Assembly (NCBI GenBank): GCA_027325485.1
Contig: DAIEFN010000005.1
Location: 1 to 34,764 of the forward strand
DNA: 34,764 bases
Direction of reading: 5' to 3'
From: Candidatus Saccharimonadota bacterium
GTDB taxonomy: Bacteria > Patescibacteriota > Saccharimonadia > Saccharimonadales > UBA4665
This document shows positions 1 to 7,151 of the stretch, piece after piece. The position numbers were made by a program, and so were the translations under genes. Every line of letters starts with the position of its first letter. Positions within the stretch are counted from its first letter, which is position 1. The notes beneath the pieces were generated by a model. That model worked only from the letters and a program-made list of their open reading frames with translations. It did not search any database and was not told the origin of the DNA.

Positions 1-1
1 A

Positions 2-1945
2 TTAACTATAAGCATTTTGTTATATGATAAGTATCAAGTGTTCGAGAATAAGATTCAAATTGCAATTGACGAGGGAATATCTAAAGGTATTCCTATTGAT
101 TATATTGCCTACAGTCTAGAGCGCGCCGGCTGGCCGACGCAAATGATTCAAGAAGAAATCAACCATTGGTTAATCAACAATGGTCGCTACCACAAAACCA
201 CGGCTTTTAAAGACTGGTTGAAAAAGTACTACCACCAAGCTATTCCCGGCATCATCGTTATGACCTTGTTTAACGTTGTCGCTGACGGCATAGCATTGCT
301 TAGACCGGTGCCGTTAAAAATTCTTGCTGATTCCGTTTTTGGCAATATTCCGGCACCCGGTTTCATGAAGCCGTACACCGGCACTTCAACCTTGATTATT
401 ATCATTTCAGTAATGACTCTGCTGATCTTCCTAACTGGTTCAGTTTTTGGTGTAGTAAAGGATTACGTACTCAATAAAATCAGTTTTTCGTTAAATAAGA
501 GCGTTAAAGAAGAGTCCTTTCGGCACATTCTACATCTACCCCTATATCACGAAGGCAGACTTGCTAAGGGTGATTACATTTATCGTCAAAATGACGTAAC
601 AACCAGCCTATCTGATCTGGCACTTAACTCAGTTTCAGTCATAACTGAATCAGTAATTCTTGTCTTTGGCGTGCTAATAATCATGCTCAGAATCAATCCG
701 CCATTAGCGTTGATTACCTTAGCGGTCGTGCCTTTCCTGATTTTATCTGTTAAAAAATTCGGTCCCATTATGTCGAAGTTCGGCAAGCTTTTAGTTACCC
801 TGCAGAGTAAGATGTCTTCTTTAATTACGGAGTCAATCGATAACACTGAAACGGTACAAGCCTTTACGCTTCAGGAAAGACAAGTTAATCGGCTAAAAGA
901 GATTTGGCAGAATACGTACGACGTAACGAAAAAAGCAATTGTATGGAGCGACTTTTTCAATTTTAGTAATGGACTAATCGTTATATTGGGAACGTCGTTA
1001 GTTATTTATTTGGGGGGCAGCGAAGCTCTCAAGCATAAATTTACACTAGGAGACCTGCTACTGTTCATGACCTATATGGGCTACCTAATAGCACCGATCC
1101 AAAATATAACCGAGCAAGTTACTATTCGACGTCAAAAACTAGTAAATGTCAGACGAATTTACGAAGTTTTAACGGACCATGAGAACATCGAATACCAACA
1201 GCAGAATGTGCATATGGGCAAAAGTACAGGAAGAATTGATATTCAAAATCTCACCTATGCTCTTAATGACAAGGTCATACTAGATCAAGTTAATATGACA
1301 ATTATGCCAGGTGAGAAAATAGGCATAATTGGACCAAGCGGGGCCGGTAAGAGCACTTTGTTAAGACTGCTCGATCTATATCTTGAACCAACTGCAGGAC
1401 GCATATTGCTGGACGGTAAAGATATCCAGTCAATTAGCTTGCATGATCTACGCAAAAACATTGCTTGGGTAAGTCAATTTCCGCAACTTTTCGCAGACAC
1501 AATCGAGAATAACATTCGGGATGGAGATATCGATCGGAACATAGCGCCAGATGAATTAATATGGGCCGCAAAAGCCTCTAACATCGATGAGTTTGTATCT
1601 AAGCTGCCGCTTGCAAGTAAGTCTATCGTCGGTGAAGGGGGATCCAGCTTAAGTGGTGGACAAAAACAACGAATATCTATTGCGCGTGCTTTAATTAAAA
1701 ACGCACAGATAATCTGCCTCGATGAGCCGACCTCCGCGCTTGATGCTCAATCGGAAATTTACATTCAGAAGTCCATCGGCAAGTTGATTGAGGGAAAAAC
1801 AGTTTTATTGGTAACTCACCGTCTACCTCTATTAAGTCTAATGGATAGGGTTTTCGTTCTAAGTAACAGTAAGTTAAAAGATGTTAACGAGTTCGGCGGA
1901 CTCGAGAAATACCTCTATGAACTTAACGGTAACGGCGGACTTTAG
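2..1945 (+). CDS. ABC exporter half-transporter (TM domain fused to ATPase), 5' end open at window edge
   Basis: Type-I ABC exporter with fused membrane and nucleotide-binding domains, expected to dimerise and export lipid, peptide or drug-like substrates. Numbering from the TTG at 17: about six hydrophobic segments between residues 73 and 365, Walker A GPSGAGKST at 439-447, signature LSGGQ at 545-549, Walker B with D569-E570, and the switch His in VTHR at 601. All ATPase motifs look intact. Residues 1-65 form a soluble helical extension with an IAYSLERAGW-type helix-turn-helix pattern that most exporters of this class lack. The frame is open upstream to base 2 and TTG 17 has no Shine-Dalgarno site, so the true start probably lies outside the window. 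The disordered-protein gene follows after 182 nt with its own promoter. The substrate cannot be deduced. Confidence 0.93.
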   Translation, partial: LTISILLYDKYQVFENKIQIAIDEGISKGIPIDYIAYSLERAGWPTQMIQEEINHWLINNGRYHKTTAFKDWLKKYYHQAIPGIIVMTLFNVVADGIALLRPVPLKILADSVFGNIPAPGFMKPYTGTSTLIIIISVMTLLIFLTGSVFGVVKDYVLNKISFSLNKSVKEESFRHILHLPLYHEGRLAKGDYIYRQNDVTTSLSDLALNSVSVITESVILVFGVLIIMLRINPPLALITLAVVPFLILSVKKFGPIMSKFGKLLVTLQSKMSSLITESIDNTETVQAFTLQERQVNRLKEIWQNTYDVTKKAIVWSDFFNFSNGLIVILGTSLVIYLGGSEALKHKFTLGDLLLFMTYMGYLIAPIQNITEQVTIRRQKLVNVRRIYEVLTDHENIEYQQQNVHMGKSTGRIDIQNLTYALNDKVILDQVNMTIMPGEKIGIIGPSGAGKSTLLRLLDLYLEPTAGRILLDGKDIQSISLHDLRKNIAWVSQFPQLFADTIENNIRDGDIDRNIAPDELIWAAKASNIDEFVSKLPLASKSIVGEGGSSLSGGQKQRISIARALIKNAQIICLDEPTSALDAQSEIYIQKSIGKLIEGKTVLLVTHRLPLLSLMDRVFVLSNSKLKDVNEFGGLEKYLYELNGNGGL

Positions 1946-2058
1946 AACGGCTATTTAGTCTATGATATCTTTGTTAATCTTATTGAGCCATTTGTAGCCG
2001 ATTTGCTAAAAAATGAACATTTATTATTCCTTCCTCTATAGCAAAGGGTAAAATTAAA

Positions 2059-2087
2059 TTGCTATTGCTTAAAAATAGAAATATAAT
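2059..2087 (+). promoter_or_regulatory. Sigma-70-type promoter for the disordered repeat protein
   Basis: TTGCTA at 2059-2064 and a perfect TATAAT at 2082-2087 are separated by 17 bp, the best -35/-10 pair in this part of the window. Transcription would start near 2094 and give a leader of about 33 nt before the ATG at 2128. Confidence 0.7.
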
Positions 2088-2127
2088 TTAAACCATATAA
2101 TCAATAGAAAAGTAGAGAAACAAAATA

Positions 2128-3252
2128 ATGAGTTCAAACGCGGATAAAAATAACATAATTTCTAGAGTTGGTTCGCTTTTTAAAAGACAAGCGCCTACGT
2201 CCAATCCAAGTACTCCAGTTGAAATTCTAAATGGCTTTTCTAATGGTAATTTATCGCCATCAGAACAAGACGCCCTTAGGCACTCTCCATTCTTTGTCGG
2301 TAACGCTAGAGACAAGCAAGTAATTGCACCAATTGCTCTTAGTGATCCAGTTAGGTCTCCTCTCTCGCCTGATCATAGTTTCACTACTCAGACAGGTTCG
2401 GCTACTTCTCATCTTAACGATACCACTAGCCATAGCGCGGCCGCAGTGGACATAAAGCCTACTGCCGAAAATACCCTGCCATGGAATTATGCTATGGATA
2501 CACTTCATACGAATATATCCAATCCACAAGTTTTGAGTAAGTTAACGGACAATTCGGCAGGAATTAAATTCAACGGAAATGGACTAAGTGGTGGCAGTGG
2601 GGCTATTGATAGCGTAACAATTAATGGCCACACATACACCGATCTAGGTCACATCAATGGTGCAATAAAGCATATTCTAGACGAAAATCATTCAAATACG
2701 AATGCTTCGACAACAATTTCTGCCCAAAGGGAAGACCAGATTCTGGCCATGCATGCGGGACGCACTACTGGTAATGGCGCCTCTAGTGATCCAGTTAGGT
2801 CTCTCTCGCCTGATCATAGTTTCACTACTCAGACAGGTTCGGCTAGTGACTCAGTCCGTTCAGGTGCAGGCACTGTACCTTCGGCAACAGCAGTTAACAC
2901 TGAAATAAATACGCTGAACCAAGAACGTAATCTTATGGGTAACAACGTTTCTGACTCGGTCCGTTCAGGTGCAGGCACAACTCCCGCACAAAGCATATCT
3001 CCATCTCAGGCTATGCAGGCAGAACGTTCGGATAGCGGATTTCCACCAACATCAACATACGCAGTACGAGCACCTCAAATTCCCGCTAATCCAAACGGAG
3101 TAGCGGGAAATAGTCCCATATCTGCAGATATTAAAGATTCCGGATGGGGCGGTAGACCAGCTTTTGATCCTGTAAATCCTATCATGGAAGCACGTTCGCA
3201 AACACAGTCAAGCACTGCTAAAGTTGATACCCAACATCCCGGTCATTTATGA
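2128..3252 (+). CDS. Long intrinsically disordered protein with internal repeats, function unknown
   Basis: A 374-residue protein rich in Ser, Thr, Asn, Gly and Pro, with no membrane segment, signal peptide or recognised domain. It holds two copies of a 20-21 residue repeat starting SDPVRS and ending TQTGSA (residues 72-92 and 220-239), differing by one Pro, and two copies of SDSVRSGAGT (240-249 and 276-285). The motif PFFVGNARDKQ (54-64) recurs almost unchanged in the tail of the reductase at 11363-12430. A possible small structured segment lies around residues 140-190. A near-consensus promoter and an uninterrupted frame support a real gene. It may be a surface or secreted protein handled by the preceding ABC exporter, but that rests only on adjacency. 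Confidence 0.8.
   Translation: MSSNADKNNIISRVGSLFKRQAPTSNPSTPVEILNGFSNGNLSPSEQDALRHSPFFVGNARDKQVIAPIALSDPVRSPLSPDHSFTTQTGSATSHLNDTTSHSAAAVDIKPTAENTLPWNYAMDTLHTNISNPQVLSKLTDNSAGIKFNGNGLSGGSGAIDSVTINGHTYTDLGHINGAIKHILDENHSNTNASTTISAQREDQILAMHAGRTTGNGASSDPVRSLSPDHSFTTQTGSASDSVRSGAGTVPSATAVNTEINTLNQERNLMGNNVSDSVRSGAGTTPAQSISPSQAMQAERSDSGFPPTSTYAVRAPQIPANPNGVAGNSPISADIKDSGWGGRPAFDPVNPIMEARSQTQSSTAKVDTQHPGHL
2341..2404 (+). repeat. Direct repeat, copy 1 (64 bp)
   Basis: This 64-bp segment recurs at 2785-2845 with a 3-bp in-frame difference in a TC-rich stretch (CTCCTCTC versus CTCTC) and is otherwise identical by eye. Near-identity at synonymous positions implies recent duplication or gene conversion. 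Confidence 0.9.
2785..2845 (+). repeat. Direct repeat, copy 2 (61 bp)
   Basis: Second copy of the repeat at 2341-2404, lacking one codon (Pro). It is followed directly by the first SDSVRSGAGT repeat, so the two repeat families lie in tandem here. Confidence 0.9.
2848..2873 (+). repeat. 26-bp direct repeat, copy 1 (copy 2 at 2953-2978)
   Basis: A 26-bp stretch beginning GACTCAGTCCGTTC and ending GCAGGCAC recurs at 2953-2978 with a single A-to-G change. It encodes DSVRSGAGT. The DSVRS core is related to the DPVRS of the longer repeat. Confidence 0.85.
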
Positions 3253-3353
3253 TAAGTAAGCTAAAATCTTAATAATATGTCTGGTTTTGTAAAAATAACT
3301 TTGAGTTTGGGATAGACGTAATCGGCACTTAGATTGTTATTGCTAGATATAAA

Positions 3354-4079
3354 ATGAAAGACTTCTTACTTAAAAAAGTTAGACTTAGCACCTACTTCTG
3401 GCTGTTTTTCTTAGTTTTTCTAATTCTTTCGTTTACCCTACCAGAGTACAAGTTTGATTCTGGGTCTTTAGCATTATTCTCTGTGAACTCTTTCCTTTAT
3501 GGCTTCTATATATCACCAATACTGGGCGCCCAAAAAGCTCGGATTGACGCCTTACATCAAACAGTTAGAAGTGAAGCGACTGCACTATTTGATCTAGTGC
3601 TAGGCTTAAAGAAGTTAACCGCTCAGACGCGCAACCACTTACAAGGATTGGTAGTCTCCTATATGCAATCCAAAATTAAAGATAAAAGTATCAGCGGTGG
3701 CGAGAAAGATTACGAAGAGCTTATTACTTATTGCGTTGACTATAAAGGAGATGAGAAGGATGAAATTCAGGCGGTTATATCTAGCCTGGTTAAAAATCAA
3801 CAGAATCGAACTAACTATAGTATGCAGATGGGCAATAAGATATTTACAAACGAATGGCACATTACGGCTATTTTATTCTCGATCACTCTAGGTTTTATTC
3901 TAACTATCGACATTCCTCACAACTATTTGATGCGAGCCGTGAAGGCACTCCTATGTACTGGCTTAACCATGCTGATCGTAAACCTCATTAAACTAAACTC
4001 ATTAACCCATAAGAAAGCTAACCAAATGTGGTCGCCACTACAAAAACTAATTGCCACGAACTTCTATCGTATTGATTAG
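3354..4079 (+). CDS. Four-TM membrane protein with a central soluble loop, unknown function
   Basis: A 241-residue protein with hydrophobic segments at about 12-29, 36-55, 167-186 and 192-211. They flank a soluble, mainly helical loop of about 105 residues (60-165) containing an EKDYEELITYCVDYKGDEKDE-type acidic stretch. This 2+2 arrangement resembles bestrophin-like DUF4239 proteins, but I see no diagnostic motif, so the family is a guess. The ATG has no Shine-Dalgarno site. A TATAAA lies immediately before it, too close to be its own -10, and TAGATA at 3344-3349 is the alternative. It follows the disordered-protein gene by 101 nt. Confidence 0.8.
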   Translation: MKDFLLKKVRLSTYFWLFFLVFLILSFTLPEYKFDSGSLALFSVNSFLYGFYISPILGAQKARIDALHQTVRSEATALFDLVLGLKKLTAQTRNHLQGLVVSYMQSKIKDKSISGGEKDYEELITYCVDYKGDEKDEIQAVISSLVKNQQNRTNYSMQMGNKIFTNEWHITAILFSITLGFILTIDIPHNYLMRAVKALLCTGLTMLIVNLIKLNSLTHKKANQMWSPLQKLIATNFYRID

Positions 4080-4093
4080 ATGGCACTTGGCTT

Positions 4094-4102
4094 TGCTATA
4101 AT
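4094..4102 (+). promoter_or_regulatory. Extended -10 promoter (TGCTATAAT), predicted leaderless start of the NUDIX gene
   Basis: TG-C-TATAAT is a perfect extended -10 element. Its end lies 8 nt before the ATG at 4111, so +1 would fall at or within two bases of the start codon. No ribosome-binding site is present. Confidence 0.65.
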
Positions 4103-4110
4103 TGGCACCG

Positions 4111-4503
4111 ATGAAACACGTCGTCAAACTTGTAATAATAGATAACAATAACCGCCACTTAATATTAAAACGCAGTAACCACCCTAAATATCCAAACGAT
4201 CCGGATTTACCGGGTGGCACGCTCGAAGGTGATGAAGAGCCGCTGCAGGCCTTAGCTCGCGAGATAAGAGAAGAGACTGGCATTGTAACTAATTGGCAGC
4301 AGGCTACTAAGCTCTATGAAGGCACTGACTATGCTGCTAGTTACACTTACCACCTTTACAGCATTACTTTTAAGAATCGACCAGAAGTAGTCATTAGCTG
4401 GGAGCACTCATCCTATGAGTGGATCGAATTAGAAGAATTTCTAGAAAAGGCCAAAAATGCCAAAGACTCATATATGCATATGGTCTATGACGTTCTGAAA
4501 TAG
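4111..4503 (+). CDS. NUDIX hydrolase
   Basis: A 131-residue single-domain NUDIX protein. The Nudix box follows GX5EX7REUXEEXGU, starting GGTLEGDEEP and ending REIREETGI, so all Mg-binding glutamates are present. Such enzymes hydrolyse a nucleoside diphosphate linked to another moiety, in house-cleaning or sanitation roles; the substrate is not deducible. A TTG nine bases upstream is in frame, but the extended -10 ends on its first base, so it would lie upstream of the transcription start; ATG 4111 is preferred. A short AGCTA/TAGCT hairpin with a T-run follows at 4502-4519. Confidence 0.92.
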   Translation: MKHVVKLVIIDNNNRHLILKRSNHPKYPNDPDLPGGTLEGDEEPLQALAREIREETGIVTNWQQATKLYEGTDYAASYTYHLYSITFKNRPEVVISWEHSSYEWIELEEFLEKAKNAKDSYMHMVYDVLK

Positions 4504-4519
4504 CTATAGTTAGCTTTTT
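4502..4519 (+). terminator. Weak intrinsic terminator candidate after the NUDIX gene
   Basis: AGCTA (4502-4506) pairs with TAGCT (4511-4515) around a 4-nt loop, followed by four T and shortly afterwards a second T-run. The stem is only 5 bp and AT-rich, so termination would be weak. Confidence 0.3.
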
Positions 4520-4641
4520 ACTTTTTAAATATGAACGCATACTATTTTCAAACTACTCAACCCCACATGTACGAAGCGTTAGTATAGTTTGCTTAATAAG
4601 CCTAATGCACCTATGCTAAACATAACAAGAAAGAGGTCAGC

Positions 4642-5277
4642 GTGAATATTGCAGTTATTGCAGCTAATGGTCGGACTGGACGAGTCTTTGTTGAGCAAGC
4701 CTTAGCCGCCGGTCATAATATTCGTGCTGGTGTCTATCATACTAATAATCTTCCCGAGCATGAGCACCTGAGCATTGTTCAATGTGATGCCAGAAACTCA
4801 GCGGATTTAACTAATCTCATCGAGGGTCAGGATGCGGTAGTGAGCTTCATTGGTCATGTTAGAAACTCACCGGCGCAAGTCCAAACCGATGCCATGAAAG
4901 CACTAGCAAAAGTAATGCAGCAAGAAGGACTAAAACGCATTGTTAGTTTAACGGGTACCGGGGTACGCTTCCCGCAAGATAAGATATCTTTAATTGACCG
5001 AATATTAAACCTCAGTATCGCCTTAATTGACCCCAATAGAATTAAAGATGGGCGTGACCATGTCTTATTTTTTCAGCAAAGCAACTTGGAATGGACCGTA
5101 ATTCGGGTACTTAAACTACAGAACACCTCACCTAGACCCTTCAGTTTAACACTACACGGACCAACGAAATGGTGGGTTAGTCGAGAAGATGTCGCTAAGG
5201 CATCACTACAAGTACTTTCTGACCATAGCTTTATTAAACAAGCACCAATTATTTCAAAATTTAATACTATGCAGTAG
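4642..5277 (+). CDS. NAD(P)-binding atypical short-chain dehydrogenase (NmrA/BVR-B-like)
   Basis: A 211-residue Rossmann protein. The N-terminus MNIAVIAANGRTGR carries the GxxGxxG-type dinucleotide loop (here AANGRTG), followed by a strand-helix pattern, the VVSFIGH strand and VSLTGTG, as in NAD(P)H-binding atypical SDRs. There is no YxxxK catalytic pair, so this is a flavin-reductase/BVR-B-like or regulatory member rather than a classical dehydrogenase. Start is GTG 4642 with AAAGAGG at 4630-4636, 5 nt upstream. It converges on the small minus-strand gene ending at 5282, with 4 nt between them. Confidence 0.88.
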   Translation: MNIAVIAANGRTGRVFVEQALAAGHNIRAGVYHTNNLPEHEHLSIVQCDARNSADLTNLIEGQDAVVSFIGHVRNSPAQVQTDAMKALAKVMQQEGLKRIVSLTGTGVRFPQDKISLIDRILNLSIALIDPNRIKDGRDHVLFFQQSNLEWTVIRVLKLQNTSPRPFSLTLHGPTKWWVSREDVAKASLQVLSDHSFIKQAPIISKFNTMQ

Positions 5278-5281
5278 ATCG

Positions 5282-5527
5282 TTAGTTGATAATCGGTAAC
5301 TCTTCAACTGGTAAGTTAAGAACAGATGCCAAACGATCAATTTGCTGAAATTTACAGTACCGTATTGGCACGCCAAGATAATCATACGCCCGGTAGTAGT
5401 GGTCAAAGTTGATTATTTCACCCTTAAAGTTCTTAGCTTTGGTCGGTTGATCGATGCGCTTAATAAACCAGCCCTGGGCTTGATTATCGAGTATGCGTTT
5501 TAGCTTGGCGTAATGATTAAACGGCAT
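5282..5527 (-). CDS. Small protein of unknown function (81 aa)
   Basis: An 81-residue soluble protein, basic and aromatic-rich in the N-terminal half (MPFNHYAKLKRIL) with the sequence NFDHYYRAYDYLGVPIRY in the centre. No recognised domain and no membrane segment. Support for a real gene is an extended -10 (TG-A-TATACT) ending 6 nt before the ATG, matching the leaderless pattern elsewhere. Function cannot be assigned. Confidence 0.65.
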   Translation of the reverse strand: MPFNHYAKLKRILDNQAQGWFIKRIDQPTKAKNFKGEIINFDHYYRAYDYLGVPIRYCKFQQIDRLASVLNLPVEELPIIN

Positions 5528-5533
5528 AGTTAA

Positions 5534-5542
5534 AGTATATCA
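5534..5542 (-). promoter_or_regulatory. Extended -10 promoter (TGATATACT), leaderless start of the 81-aa gene
   Basis: Read on the minus strand, TG-A-TATACT ends 6 nt before the ATG at 5527. No Shine-Dalgarno sequence lies between them. Confidence 0.55.
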
Positions 5543-5625
5543 ATATGATTAAGCTAGATTTTAGCAACCCATATAGGCAGACTTTAGATAGGGAAGAAGG
5601 GCTTTGTCTTAAATAGCTCTAGGCT

Positions 5626-6306
5626 CTAAGGCTGGCGAAGCGGATCAGTGTTAATAGTCCAAGATTCTTCTACTATGCCACTACCTTCAAGAAGCTCAAC
5701 CTGATCGGCCATAATAAGCTCGCCGAGCCGGGCTTCGTCAACTCTTAGAACAACCTCAGAGTGCAATATTGAAGGAAGCTCTTCATTACTAAATCCTAAA
5801 CGTCTAATTCCGGCCTTAAGCGCCGTCTCGACTTTCTTGGTAGTAACAGTTCCTTTATTTGTTTCATGGCCTAAAGGCACAGATATTGTCGTGACTAAAT
5901 CTTCTCCGACGATTGTCGAGTAGGCGACACCTAAGGATTCTTTAAGGAGCTCAGCATTCCAGATAATTTTATGGGTTGGAATAGCTGTCAACGAAAGCTT
6001 GTCTGTCTCAGAGTCAACACCGCGCAGTCCAGGATGCCCTAAGGCCAGATTCTGGACCATTTCTTTCCTCGTATTCTGAGCTTTAGATAGTCTTGTCATC
6101 TGAGCTCTAGATTTTGCGATCATCCGCCCTGAGATTGCTAATCGGCCAAGTTCACGATTAATTAAACGTGGACTGTTAATGTTACCGCGCTCGACGCGCA
6201 AGTTGAGGCCTTTAACTTGCGTTGGGATTGATTCATAAACTGGCCGATAGGCACGCCGTCTTAAAACTTCTTCAAGAGACATAGAACTTTGTTTCGCTTT
6301 AGCCAT
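5626..6306 (-). CDS. Conserved-looking protein of unknown function (226 aa)
   Basis: A 226-residue soluble protein. Residues 1-95 are strongly basic and helical (RRRAYRPVYE, REMIAKSRAQ-like stretches with many Arg/Lys), and the C-terminal half is mixed alpha/beta ending in an acidic segment (VELLEGSGIVEESW). No motif I recognise. A basic N-terminus with an acidic C-terminus would fit nucleic-acid or ribosome binding, but this is speculative. The ATG has GGAG about 13 nt upstream, longer than usual, and a TATAAT-like sequence further up on the minus strand. It is transcribed divergently from the flavoprotein at 6456. Confidence 0.75.
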   Translation of the reverse strand: MAKAKQSSMSLEEVLRRRAYRPVYESIPTQVKGLNLRVERGNINSPRLINRELGRLAISGRMIAKSRAQMTRLSKAQNTRKEMVQNLALGHPGLRGVDSETDKLSLTAIPTHKIIWNAELLKESLGVAYSTIVGEDLVTTISVPLGHETNKGTVTTKKVETALKAGIRRLGFSNEELPSILHSEVVLRVDEARLGELIMADQVELLEGSGIVEESWTINTDPLRQP

Positions 6307-6455
6307 ATTGTTGCGCTACTCCAGCTTTAAAAAGCTATTATATAATGTTGCACGTTAATTTTCTTGATTTGTCGCACTAAGCGAGTCCTTATTTTAATAA
6401 TACATCGCAAGCTACCTGATATGATTAAGCTATATCTAAAGCTTTTGGAGAATCT

Positions 6456-7142
6456 ATGGTCTTAAAGTTAATTAATAAGGTGCACTTAACGGATAACGTT
6501 TACTCTTTTGTTTTTCAGCCAAGCGAACCACTAAAGATGCAGGCTGGTCAGTTCGTGCGGGTCGAGTTAGCGCATGACAACCCAGACGCTGAAGGCACTA
6601 AGCGTTGGTTTACTAATTCCGCCGCACCCTATGAGGGCATCTTGCAAATTACTACCCGTGTCACTTCAAGCACCTTTAAGCAAGCCCTCTCTAATTTAGC
6701 GGAAGGTTCAGAAGACCTCATTCTAGTTGAAGACCCAGAAGGTGACTTCGTTTGGCAGTCTTCCAGGCTAGCGCTTGTTTTTATTGCAGGCGGGATTGGT
6801 ATAACACCGTTTTATAGCATACTCAAGCAACGCTTACACGATAATTTAAACTTAGCTGTCACCGTAATCTATGCCGCCAGGACTGACGCCATACCTTTTA
6901 AGGATGAGCTAGCTAAGTGGCAGGACTCGCACCCAGAATTTAGAGTTAAGTATGTTATTGGTGAAAGGCTTGATTTATTTAAACTTAACCAACTAATACC
7001 CGCTCTTAAGCAATCATTAGTTTACTTATCTGGTCCCGAAGAGATGGTTGAAGCACTTGGCAATGAACTAAAGAAAGACGGCTTAGCGGAGACTCAACTT
7101 AAACAAGATTTCTTTCCAAACTATAATGATCTGAACTATTAA
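6456..7142 (+). CDS. Ferredoxin-NAD(P)H reductase-like flavoprotein
   Basis: A 228-residue two-domain FAD/NAD(P)H oxidoreductase. The FAD half contains the QAGQFVRVEL strand and RWFTNSAAP, corresponding to the family's RxY(S/T) flavin motif with Trp-Phe replacing the usual aromatic. The pyridine-nucleotide half has AGGIGITPF and SGPEEM (the usual CGPP loop with Cys changed to Ser). No iron-sulfur, heme or membrane domain is attached, so it needs a separate partner. It is a paralogue of the reductase at 11363-12430 but lacks its membrane tail. Start ATG 6456 has GGAG 5 nt upstream (6447-6450) and a TATGAT -10 candidate at 6420-6425. It converges on the sigma gene with a 9-nt gap. Confidence 0.9.
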   Translation: MVLKLINKVHLTDNVYSFVFQPSEPLKMQAGQFVRVELAHDNPDAEGTKRWFTNSAAPYEGILQITTRVTSSTFKQALSNLAEGSEDLILVEDPEGDFVWQSSRLALVFIAGGIGITPFYSILKQRLHDNLNLAVTVIYAARTDAIPFKDELAKWQDSHPEFRVKYVIGERLDLFKLNQLIPALKQSLVYLSGPEEMVEALGNELKKDGLAETQLKQDFFPNYNDLNY

Positions 7143-7151
7143 TTACTGAAC

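Noticed and set aside
2386-2410. ApbE flavinylation target motif in the disordered protein (TGSAT)
   Set aside because: The motif requires S/T-G-A-T/S in a folded FMN-binding domain. Here an extra Ser breaks it, the second copy reads TGSAS, and there is no FMN-binding domain around it.
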